A stretch of 8,468 nucleotides of DNA from NCBI GenBank assembly GCA_013698525.1, contig JACCSM010000013.1, positions 1-8,468 of the forward strand, in the 5' to 3' direction. Below are positions 1 through 5,997 of the stretch, one piece after another. This DNA comes from Rubrobacteraceae bacterium (GTDB taxonomy: Bacteria > Actinomycetota > Rubrobacteria > Rubrobacterales > Rubrobacteraceae). The notes beneath the pieces were generated by a model. That model was not told the origin of the DNA and made no database searches. It saw only the letters and a program-made list of their open reading frames with translations. The stretch's first letter is position 1. Each line of letters starts with the position of its first letter. Both the position numbers and the translations under genes were made by a program.

Positions 1-210
1 GCCGACGCCCGCGAGAAGCTCGCAAGCAAGGGAACGGACCTCGTAGTTGGTAACGATATCTCCAGAGAAGGCTTGGGGTTCGAGGCCGCCGATAATGAGG
101 TCTACGTCGTCGGGCGCGAGAAGGAACGTTTCGTCCCCAGGGCCTCCAAAGAAGAGGTTGCCCGCGTCATCCTGGACAGTATGATGGCGGAGATGGACGA
201 GGAGAGCTAG
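1..210 (+). CDS. coaBC: Coenzyme A biosynthesis bifunctional protein CoaBC, C-terminal end (partial)
   Basis: The window opens in frame inside a gene whose last 69 codons end at TAG 208-210. The residues match the end of the CoaB half, phosphopantothenate-cysteine ligase: a [16 protein letters not shown] stretch (residues 6-20 of the fragment), then a [12 protein letters not shown] strand, then a closing [11 protein letters not shown] helix. In the full protein, CoaC decarboxylates 4'-phosphopantothenoylcysteine after CoaB has made it from phosphopantothenate and cysteine, two steps of cytoplasmic coenzyme A synthesis. The N-terminal CoaC flavoprotein domain and the CoaB nucleotide site lie outside the window, so activity cannot be judged. 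The stop is 2 nt before metK, and the last codons (GGAG at 201-204) supply metK's ribosome binding site. A separate CoaB is possible, but actinobacteria normally carry the fused form next to metK. Confidence 0.85.
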   Translation, partial: ADAREKLASKGTDLVVGNDISREGLGFEAADNEVYVVGREKERFVPRASKEEVARVILDSMMAEMDEES

Positions 211-212
211 AG

Positions 213-1448
213 ATGGTGGAGAGAGCGGCGGGCCCGACCACCTGGAACGCGGCGGACGACCAGAAACTGAGAGCTTCCCACCTCTTTACCTCAGAGTCGG
301 TCACCGAGGGCCACCCCGATAAGATAGCGGACCAGATCTCCGACACGATACTCGACGCTGCGCTCGCTGATGATCCGATGAGCAGGGTGGCCTGCGAGAC
401 GCTCGTGACGACGGGTCTCGTCGTGGTGGCCGGCGAGATCACCACTTCGACCTACGTCGACATCCCAACCCTCGTGCGTGAGAAGGTCTCCAATATCGGC
501 TACACGAGGGCCAAGTTCGGCTTCGACGCCGAGACCTGTGGTGTCATCGTCTCCATAGACCCGCAGTCCGCGGATATCGCCCAGGGCGTGGACAGGGCTC
601 TCGAGGTAAGAGACAGCGAGGCTCTCGACGAGATAGGAGCGGGCGACCAGGGGATGATGTTCGGCTACGCCTGCGAGGAGACGGATGAGTTGATGCCGCT
701 CCCGATTACGCTGGCCCACGCCCTGACCCGCCGTCTCTCCGACGTCCGTAAAAGTGGGCTGCTCGACTACCTCAGGCCAGACGGCAAGAGCCAGGTAACA
801 GTCCGTTACGAGGGGGATAGGCCGGTCGGGATCGAGAAGATCCTGATCTCCGCCCAGCACCGCGACGGGGTGGAGGCCCGCATAAGGGACGACCTCCTCG
901 AGACGGTAATCCGCCCCGTGATGACCGAGGAGTACTTCGACCCTGGCGAGGCGGAGATCATGGTCAACCCCACGGGCAGGTTCGTTACAGGAGGACCCCA
1001 GGGCGATACTGGCCTCACCGGGCGCAAGATCATCGTGGATACCTACGGGGGTTCTGCCCCGCACGGCGGGGGCGCTTTCTCGGGCAAGGACCCGACGAAG
1101 GTCGACCGGTCGGCCTCCTACGCGGCGAGGTGGGTTGCCAAGAACCTGGTCGCGGCGGGCCTCGCAGGCAGGTGCCTGGTGCAGGTGGCCTACGCGATCG
1201 GCGTCGCGCACCCCGTCAGCGTCATGGTCCAGACGTTCGGCACCGCAAGATCTGATCCTGCGACTCTCGGTGCGCTGGTACAGGAGCACTTCGACCTCAG
1301 GCCAGGCGCCATCATCCGCGACCTTGGGCTGAGGAATCCCATCTTCGCCCGGACCGCCGCATACGGCCACTTCGGCCGCAGTGAACCAGGGTTCACCTGG
1401 GAGGAGACCTCGAGGGCGGAAGACCTCCGCCGCGCCGCCGGCTTCTAG
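213..1448 (+). CDS. metK: S-adenosylmethionine synthetase MetK
   Basis: MetK makes S-adenosylmethionine from methionine and ATP, releasing phosphate and diphosphate; it is a cytoplasmic enzyme that supplies the cell's methyl donor. All signature motifs are present in the 411 residues: GHPDK at 33-37 (catalytic His34, metal-binding Asp36), GAGDQG at 142-147 (ATP binding), K192 in the DGKSQVT segment, TGRK at 269-272, and the phosphate loop GGGAFSGKD at 285-293. ATG 213 has GGAGAG upstream at 201-206, and no other ATG, GTG or TTG lies in frame between codon 2 and the conserved core, so this start is secure. The start leaves about 20 residues before [14 protein letters not shown], where E. coli MetK has only about four. 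The gene follows coaBC by 2 nt and precedes priA by 21 nt, so it is in an operon and probably translationally coupled. The function is not in doubt. Confidence 0.98.
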   Translation: MVERAAGPTTWNAADDQKLRASHLFTSESVTEGHPDKIADQISDTILDAALADDPMSRVACETLVTTGLVVVAGEITTSTYVDIPTLVREKVSNIGYTRAKFGFDAETCGVIVSIDPQSADIAQGVDRALEVRDSEALDEIGAGDQGMMFGYACEETDELMPLPITLAHALTRRLSDVRKSGLLDYLRPDGKSQVTVRYEGDRPVGIEKILISAQHRDGVEARIRDDLLETVIRPVMTEEYFDPGEAEIMVNPTGRFVTGGPQGDTGLTGRKIIVDTYGGSAPHGGGAFSGKDPTKVDRSASYAARWVAKNLVAAGLAGRCLVQVAYAIGVAHPVSVMVQTFGTARSDPATLGALVQEHFDLRPGAIIRDLGLRNPIFARTAAYGHFGRSEPGFTWEETSRAEDLRRAAGF

Positions 1449-1453
1449 TTGGC

Positions 1454-1460
1454 AAGGAGG
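1454..1460 (+). promoter_or_regulatory. Shine-Dalgarno sequence that sets the priA start
   Basis: AAGGAGG lies 9 nt upstream of GTG 1470. The longer in-frame alternative, TTG 1449, directly abuts the metK stop codon, and this motif would then lie inside the coding sequence, where it could not serve that start. It therefore favours GTG 1470 as the initiation codon. Confidence 0.75.
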
Positions 1461-1469
1461 TCGGGCCAG

Positions 1470-3689
1470 GTGGCCCCGGGCGCGGCACGAGTAAGCCTGC
1501 TCATACCAACGCACGCCCTGCCTCCGCTCAGCTACAGCATACCTGAGTCCCTGCGCGAGAAGGTTCGCATCGGTACGGCAGTCGTCGCGCCACTCTCGGG
1601 AAGGCACCGCCTCGGGATAGTAGTCGGTGCCGAAGTCGATAGCGCCCGCGCCCGCGAAGAGGTGCTCTCTGTGGTGCCTGATCTCTCACTGCAACCCGAG
1701 CTCGTAGAGGTCTGCACCCGGATCCACGAGGGCGCAGCGGTCCCTCTTCCGGCGGTTCTGAGGGCCGCACTCCCACCAGGCGTCGAAACGGGACGCTACC
1801 GCATACTAGAGCCTTCTCCGGGCTGGCCCTGGGAGGTCGACGCTACCGTTACGCGCGCGGCCCTCGAACGCACCCTCCAGCCCGCTGGCATGCGCGCGGC
1901 GGAGGCAGAAAAACACATAATACTCGCTCCATCAGCGCCGCAACCGGCGACAGTGGAGTGGGCTGTGATCCGTGCTGCCGCAGAACCTGACCTCGCCCGC
2001 GCCCCACGCCAGCGCGACCTGTTCATGACCTTGAAGGAACACGGGGGCGAGGTAATGACCTCCACTCTTCTCTCCGAGACCGGCGCGAGCCGGAGTTCCC
2101 TGCGCGAACTCGTCAGGAGGGGCGCAGCGAGGCTCGTGCGCCGTCAGGGGCCTGCTCCCTTGCAGGCCACCCTGGGCGACCATGTCGTCCAGGAAAGACC
2201 GGCCCCTTTCTCACGGACCGCGCGGCGCGCCGTAAAGAGCGCCGGTCCCTTCTTGTGGAGGACGAAAGGGCGAGAGGAGGATGCCGCGGTCGTCGCCATA
2301 GTAACGGCGACGCTGGAAGAAGGGAGACAGGCCCTCGTGCTGGCGCCGGAGGTAGGGTCGGTAGAGCGGCTGGTGGAGCTCCTGCGACGCGCGCTCGAGG
2401 AGGGACACACCATCGCCCCTTACCACAGCGGCCTGGGCCGTGGCAGGGCCGCCGTCCACGGGGCCGCCCGCGATGGAAGCGTCGACGTCGTCGTCGGGAC
2501 CAGGACGGCGGCCCTGCTAGGGCTTGCGCGTCCGGGTTCGATCTGCGTCGTCGACGAACCGAACGGCGCGCACAGGGCCGAGCCTGGCCACGAAGGTCTT
2601 CCCGTGCACGTGCGGGACGTGGCGCTGGAACGCGCCCGCTCGCAACGGGTTGCGGTATTCTTCCTCTCGCCCTTCCCTTCGCTCAGGATATACGCACCCG
2701 AAGTTCGCCGGCGAGAGCGCATACGCGAGCTACCCGCGAGGCGTGGCGGGCCGTGGCCAGCGGTCCGGATCGTAGACATGCGCGGTTCTGGCGCGACGTT
2801 CAGCTCCACCCTGGAGAGAGCCTGCCGCAGGTGTGTAGAAGGAGGGGGGAAAACGGGCGTCGTCCTCAAGCGGCTCGGTTATGCGACCGCCGTCGCCTGC
2901 AGCCGCTGCGGGGCGATGAAGATCTGCCCGAACTGCGACCTGCCCCTCGTCTCCCACGGACGGGACGGGCCCCTGGCCTGCACCCGTTGCGGATACAGGC
3001 AGGAGCCGGGCCCGTGCGCGAAGTGCGGTTCGACCCGTGTGCGGCAGACAGGCCTCGGTGTGGAGCGGGCGCGCGCCGAACTCTCGGACCTCCTCGGAAC
3101 GCGGGTCGGCCTCATCACCGCCGAAGAACGAGACCATATCGACGCTCCTGTCGTGGTCGGAACCCCTCCCCGAATCCTGGATGGCGAGTGGGATGCGGTG
3201 ATCCTACCCGACGCCGACGCGTTTCTCGCGGGAAGCGGCATCGATGTAGGGGAGAGATCTTTCAGGTTGTTTTACGGCGCGGCGGCGGTAGCCAGAAAGC
3301 TACTCCTTATCCAGACCCACGTCCCCGAGCACTACGCGCTGCGAGCGGGGGTGAGTGGTGACTACGAGGCGTTTGCGGCCGCAGAGCTGCCAAGACTCCG
3401 CGAGCTCGGCTACCCGCCGTTCGCCCACGCCGCCTCTCTGACCTTCGAGGGCTCCGAGGCGGCGCTCTCAGGTGCGGTAGAATCCCATCTGCGGCCGGCC
3501 CTCGAAGCCGGGGTCGAAATGTCTGGCCCGTTTCTACTCGGGCGCACCGGAGAGACCACCGCGTGGCGGGTCTTGCTCAGGGCCAAGAGACGGCCAGCCG
3601 TGGCCCGCGCAGCGACCCTGGCCGCAAGGATTTCGGCCCGCACGCGCGGGCTCGAGGTTCGAGTTGACGTGGATCCCGAGGAGGTGTAA
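1470..3689 (+). CDS. priA: Replication restart protein PriA, helicase-motif-deficient
   Basis: PriA recognises stalled or collapsed replication forks and reloads the replisome. With the GTG 1470 start the protein has 739 residues in the standard domain order: 3'-DNA-end-binding domain (about 8-95), winged helix (about 181-226), helicase lobe 1 (about 255-440), zinc ribbon, lobe 2 (about 520-620), and a C-terminal domain ending in DVDPEEV. Eight zinc-ligand cysteines are intact at 477, 480, 486, 489, 504, 507, 516 and 519, spaced almost as in E. coli PriA. Helicase chemistry looks lost. The Walker A position reads GPFLWRTKGREED (259-271) with no GxGKT, the DEEH box is DEPN (362-365), GSATP is replaced by LSPFPS, and the QVAGRAGR arginine-finger motif is replaced around 602-610 (YGAAAVARK). 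Non-catalytic scaffolds such as HSGL and VVGTRTA remain. Actinobacterial PriA proteins are known to lack helicase motifs, so this is probably a structural loader rather than a pseudogene; the frame is open throughout. Its stop lies 6 nt before def. Confidence 0.93.
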   Translation: MAPGAARVSLLIPTHALPPLSYSIPESLREKVRIGTAVVAPLSGRHRLGIVVGAEVDSARAREEVLSVVPDLSLQPELVEVCTRIHEGAAVPLPAVLRAALPPGVETGRYRILEPSPGWPWEVDATVTRAALERTLQPAGMRAAEAEKHIILAPSAPQPATVEWAVIRAAAEPDLARAPRQRDLFMTLKEHGGEVMTSTLLSETGASRSSLRELVRRGAARLVRRQGPAPLQATLGDHVVQERPAPFSRTARRAVKSAGPFLWRTKGREEDAAVVAIVTATLEEGRQALVLAPEVGSVERLVELLRRALEEGHTIAPYHSGLGRGRAAVHGAARDGSVDVVVGTRTAALLGLARPGSICVVDEPNGAHRAEPGHEGLPVHVRDVALERARSQRVAVFFLSPFPSLRIYAPEVRRRERIRELPARRGGPWPAVRIVDMRGSGATFSSTLERACRRCVEGGGKTGVVLKRLGYATAVACSRCGAMKICPNCDLPLVSHGRDGPLACTRCGYRQEPGPCAKCGSTRVRQTGLGVERARAELSDLLGTRVGLITAEERDHIDAPVVVGTPPRILDGEWDAVILPDADAFLAGSGIDVGERSFRLFYGAAAVARKLLLIQTHVPEHYALRAGVSGDYEAFAAAELPRLRELGYPPFAHAASLTFEGSEAALSGAVESHLRPALEAGVEMSGPFLLGRTGETTAWRVLLRAKRRPAVARAATLAARISARTRGLEVRVDVDPEEV
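3679..3686 (+). promoter_or_regulatory. Shine-Dalgarno sequence for def
   Basis: AGGAGGTG, a near-perfect anti-16S match, is encoded by the last codons of priA and lies 9 nt before GTG 3696. It supports the GTG start of def and suggests that def translation is coupled to the end of priA. Confidence 0.75.
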
Positions 3690-3695
3690 CAAAAG

Positions 3696-4193
3696 GTGGC
3701 ACTCGGCATCAGGACGTTCGGAGACCCCGTACTCAAGACCCGCGCCGCGCCGGTCGAGAGCTTCGACGAGTCGTTGGTGCGCCTCACGCAGGACATGCTG
3801 GCAACCATGCGCGACAACGAAGGGGTTGGCCTGGCCGCCAACCAGGTCGGACGCCTCAAGCGGGCGTTCGTCGCCGCCATCGAAGATGAGGAGTACGTAA
3901 TCGTCAACCCCGTTCTCACCGACTGGTCGGAAACGACAGAGAACGTGCCGGAAGGATGCCTCTCGATACCCGGGATCCTGGTCGACGTCGAGCGTCCCAC
4001 GGGCGTAACCGTCTCAGGCCGGGACGTCTCAGGCAAGCCACTGCAAATAAGTGCCTCCGACCTGCTCGCAAGGGTCCTGCAGCACGAGGTCGACCACCTC
4101 GATGGAGTCCTGATCCTCGACCGTACGGATAGGCCCTCACGCAAGGCTGCCATGCGCGAGTGGCGGGAGCGACTGCTCGCCCAGCAGGGCTGA
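3696..4193 (+). CDS. def: Peptide deformylase
   Basis: Def is the metallohydrolase that removes the formyl group from the N-terminal methionine of nascent proteins at the ribosome. All three family motifs are present in the 165 residues: GVGLAANQ at 43-50, EGCLS at 86-90 with metal ligand Cys88, and QHEVDH at 129-134 with ligands His130 and His134 and catalytic Glu131. Length is normal for a type I enzyme; the C-terminal extension typical of organellar forms is absent. GTG is chosen because of the AGGAGGTG ribosome binding site 9 nt upstream and because the MALGIRTFGDPVL start matches the family. It lies between priA and fmt with gaps of 6 and 9 nt; pairing with fmt is common, since Fmt adds the formyl group that Def removes. 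No missing residues or composition anomalies were seen. Confidence 0.97.
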   Translation: MALGIRTFGDPVLKTRAAPVESFDESLVRLTQDMLATMRDNEGVGLAANQVGRLKRAFVAAIEDEEYVIVNPVLTDWSETTENVPEGCLSIPGILVDVERPTGVTVSGRDVSGKPLQISASDLLARVLQHEVDHLDGVLILDRTDRPSRKAAMREWRERLLAQQG

Positions 4194-4202
4194 GGGCCCA
4201 CC

Positions 4203-5120
4203 TTGAAGATAGCCTTCGCGGGTACCCCTGACTTCGCGGCGACCGTACTTGGGGGCCTGATCTCCTCGCCCCACGATGTGGGGCTTGTGATCTCGCAGCC
4301 AGATCCCAGGAAGGGCAGGGGACGCAAGATGACAAAAACTCCCGTCGCCGAACTCGCCCACTCCCACGACCTTCCTCTTCGTCAACCGGCCAGGATCTCC
4401 GAAGTCAACGACGAACTGCGCCAGTGCGACGCCCTGGTCGTCGCCGCCTACGGCCAAATCCTTCGTCCCAACATCCTCCACGCCGCCACAGAGGGCGCCT
4501 GGAACGTCCACGCCTCACTCCTGCCAAAATACCGCGGCGCAGCCCCCGTCGAACGCGCCATCATGAACGGGGAAACAGAGACCGGCGTAACTATCATCCG
4601 TATGGACGAAGGCCTGGATACAGGCCCCATGGCACTCAAGCACCCCGTCTCCATACCACCCGAAATGAACGCTGGCGAACTCACAGACCTTCTAGCCCAT
4701 ACTGGAGCTAAAGCTATCGTTGAAGGTTTGGGTCATCTCCAGACGAATACCCTCACCCTTATCGACCAGGACAGTTGTTATGCTACTTATGCGTCTAAGG
4801 TTTCGGAAGAGGACAAGACCATAAGGTGGGAAAAGGAGGTTCGCGAGGTGCACGACCTGATCCGGGCCCTGGCTCCCCACGTAGGGGCAAGGGCGTTCCA
4901 TCCCAACTTCGACGGGCCGGTCAAAATCTGGCGCTCCGCGATACTGGACAGAGAAGGCGCGGCCGCCGAGATCGGACATGTCGAAGCCGAAAACGGGCGG
5001 ATTGCGGTGTATTGCGGGAGAGGGCGCCTCGAGGTGCTGGAGCTCCAGGTACCCGGCGGCCGGCGACTCCAGGCGCGTGATTTCCTTCTCGGTAACTCCC
5101 TCGAAGGTGCGTTTGGCTAG
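4203..5120 (+). CDS. fmt: Methionyl-tRNA formyltransferase
   Basis: Fmt transfers a formyl group from 10-formyltetrahydrofolate to initiator Met-tRNA in the cytoplasm, allowing initiation with formylmethionine. The N-terminal formyltransferase domain starts with MKIAFAGTPDFA and contains QPDPRKGRG (32-40) and the catalytic triad Asn101, His103 (in NVHASLLPKYRGAAP) and Asp139 (in DEGLDTGPM). The C-terminal tRNA-binding domain covers about 205-305, with ASKVSEEDKTIRW at its entry. The 305 residues match the usual length. The start is TTG 4203: the protein begins exactly at the conserved MKI, no alternative start is near, and GAGGG (4192-4196), overlapping the def stop, gives a modest ribosome binding site 6 nt away. 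It follows def by 9 nt and is the last gene of the housekeeping run. Codons for about residues 160-199 are noticeably poorer in GC than the rest. Relatives such as ArnA's formyltransferase half share the motifs, but def linkage and the tRNA-binding domain make Fmt the clear call. Confidence 0.97.
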   Translation: MKIAFAGTPDFAATVLGGLISSPHDVGLVISQPDPRKGRGRKMTKTPVAELAHSHDLPLRQPARISEVNDELRQCDALVVAAYGQILRPNILHAATEGAWNVHASLLPKYRGAAPVERAIMNGETETGVTIIRMDEGLDTGPMALKHPVSIPPEMNAGELTDLLAHTGAKAIVEGLGHLQTNTLTLIDQDSCYATYASKVSEEDKTIRWEKEVREVHDLIRALAPHVGARAFHPNFDGPVKIWRSAILDREGAAAEIGHVEAENGRIAVYCGRGRLEVLELQVPGGRRLQARDFLLGNSLEGAFG

Positions 5121-5306
5121 CCGGGCACCCCCATAGAACACGATAGTCGCAGCGGACGAGCGCATGATGTGGGCATAGGAGCAACATGCCAGCAATGGTG
5201 CTAGACTTCCTGGGGTGTCTGGAGTAATCTCTGTCGGAGGGAGTGGGAGATAAGAGAGCCCGAAATCACCACCGGCGTGCCTGAACCCGAAGTTGAGGTG
5301 CAGCGT
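5121..5306 (+). other. Intergenic region between fmt and the NeuD-like gene
   Basis: This 186-nt gap is much longer than the preceding gaps and marks the end of the housekeeping run. I see no tRNA, no run of T after a strong hairpin, and no repeat. It contains a 13-codon mini-ORF with a Shine-Dalgarno sequence (5186-5227), weak promoter-like boxes (5202-5230), and an imperfect long-range complementarity between 5121-5131 and 5212-5222. The last 30 nt could be coding if GTG 5277 rather than ATG 5307 starts the next gene. Confidence 0.6.
5202..5230 (+). promoter_or_regulatory. Candidate promoter for the NeuD-like gene (weak)
   Basis: TAGACT (5202-5207) keeps T, G, A and C of TTGACA, and after a 17-nt spacer TAATCT (5225-5230) fits the TAnnnT -10 form common in actinobacteria. 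Such matches arise by chance at a noticeable rate; the main support is that the gap here is the likeliest place for a new transcript to begin. Confidence 0.2.
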
Positions 5307-5912
5307 ATGGCACTCGACGAAGAGATGAGAGTTGCCATAGTGGGGGCTGGCGGCTACGGAAGGGTCGCGTTGGACGTTCTGTTGGCGGGTGGGCTGGGAG
5401 ATCGCGTGCTCGGGTTCTACGACGACACCCACGCGGCGATCTCGGAGAGGGTGAGGGGGTATCCGGTCCTTGGGGACGTCGAGATGCTCAAGAGCATGCT
5501 CTCGGTCGAGCCGGTACACGTCGTAGTGGCGATCACGGACAACACCGCCAGGTTGCGCGTTGCCAACTCCTTGAGGGGCCTTGGAGGACAGTTCTTCACG
5601 GCCGTGCATCCGCTCGCATACGTCTCTGGTGTCGCCTCGATCGAGGGCGGTTGCGTCGTCGCCGCGGGCGTGGCTGTGCATCCCGATACGGCCGTGGGGA
5701 GCCACTGTTTTTTGGGATCTGGTTCCGTGGTGGATAGGGACGCGGAGGTGGGGGCTGGGAGCTGGATCTCCGCGGGCGCGGTCGTAGGTTCAGGGGCCCG
5801 AGTCGGGGCAAGAGCGGTCCTCGGTCCCAACTCCAGCGTCGGACGCAAAGCCTCTGTGGGAGCCGACGCGGAGGTGGCCGCGCTCAGGCACGTCGCCAGG
5901 GAGGGCGCTTGA
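5307..5912 (+). CDS. NeuD/PglD-family hexapeptide-repeat acyltransferase homologue, lacking the usual catalytic His
   Basis: This family acetylates amino or hydroxyl groups of sugars, as in sialic acid O-acetylation (NeuD) and bacillosamine N-acetylation (PglD), using acetyl-CoA. An N-terminal Rossmann-like half begins VAIVGAGGYGR (9-19, sugar-nucleotide-binding type) and includes GFYDD (36-40) and GYPVLGD (51-57). From about 103 a left-handed beta-helix of hexapeptide repeats (VASIEGG, VAVHPDTAVG, AVVGSGARVG, ASVGADAEV) runs almost to the end. In relatives a VxHDCxIG segment carries the general-base histidine; here it reads VVDRDAEVG (141-149) with Arg144 instead of His, so acetyl transfer by the usual mechanism is doubtful. 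ATG 5307 is preferred because GAGGTG (5295-5300) lies 6 nt upstream; GTG 5277 has no good site and ATG 5325 would start directly at MRVAIVG. Substrate is unknown. Its position just before pilM suggests, without proving, a role in pilus or surface glycan modification. Confidence 0.85.
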   Translation: MALDEEMRVAIVGAGGYGRVALDVLLAGGLGDRVLGFYDDTHAAISERVRGYPVLGDVEMLKSMLSVEPVHVVVAITDNTARLRVANSLRGLGGQFFTAVHPLAYVSGVASIEGGCVVAAGVAVHPDTAVGSHCFLGSGSVVDRDAEVGAGSWISAGAVVGSGARVGARAVLGPNSSVGRKASVGADAEVAALRHVAREGA

Positions 5913-5924
5913 GCGCACGGTCCA

Positions 5925-5953
5925 TCCACACGGTTTCCCTTCGGCGGTATAGA
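5925..5953 (+). promoter_or_regulatory. Candidate promoter for the pil operon (weak)
   Basis: In the 85-nt gap before pilM, TCCACA (5925-5930) and TATAGA (5948-5953) are separated by 17 nt; each matches four of six bases of the sigma-70-type consensus. It would place transcription start near 5960, about 38 nt before the pilM ATG. Chance occurrence is quite possible. The rest of the gap shows only the pilM ribosome binding site GGAG at 5986-5989. Confidence 0.2.
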
Positions 5954-5997
5954 GCACAGATCTTCGCGCTGTCTCGGTCTTCTCGGGAGTCGGCGTA

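Noticed and set aside
291..1607. 438-codon open frame on the minus strand across metK
   Set aside because: It lies antisense to a fully conserved metK, reads as Arg/Gly/Val-rich sequence with no recognisable domain, and is the usual result of high GC at third codon positions.
2255..3361. 368-codon plus-strand frame inside priA
   Set aside because: It is the shifted frame of priA: extremely Arg-rich, no motif, and the priA frame carries all the conserved zinc-ribbon and domain signals.
1470..3689. priA as a decaying pseudogene
   Set aside because: Helicase motifs are missing, but the frame is uninterrupted, the zinc cysteines and terminal domains are intact and the Shine-Dalgarno sequence is strong; loss of motifs is a known lineage feature of actinobacterial PriA.
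4268..4284. Perfect 7-bp inverted repeat with a 3-nt loop (GCCCCAC GAT GTGGGGC) early in fmt
   Set aside because: It lies within coding sequence for the conserved N-terminal domain and can be explained by codon choice; a role in the mRNA cannot be argued from one copy.
3410..4327. 305-codon minus-strand frame over priA end, def and fmt start
   Set aside because: Ser/Arg/Thr-rich antisense shadow of three well-supported genes.
5106..5129. Possible terminator hairpin at the fmt stop (GGTGC / GCACC)
   Set aside because: The stem is only 5 bp with a 14-nt loop and there is no T-run after it, so an intrinsic terminator is not supported.
5277..5306. Earlier GTG start for the NeuD-like gene
   Set aside because: No ribosome binding site lies at a useful distance upstream of GTG 5277, while ATG 5307 has GAGGTG 6 nt upstream; the extra ten residues match nothing in the family.
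4692..5705. 337-codon minus-strand frame spanning the fmt-NeuD gap
   Set aside because: It covers the antisense of the end of fmt, the spacer and the start of the NeuD-like gene; the composition changes with the gene beneath it and no domain is visible.
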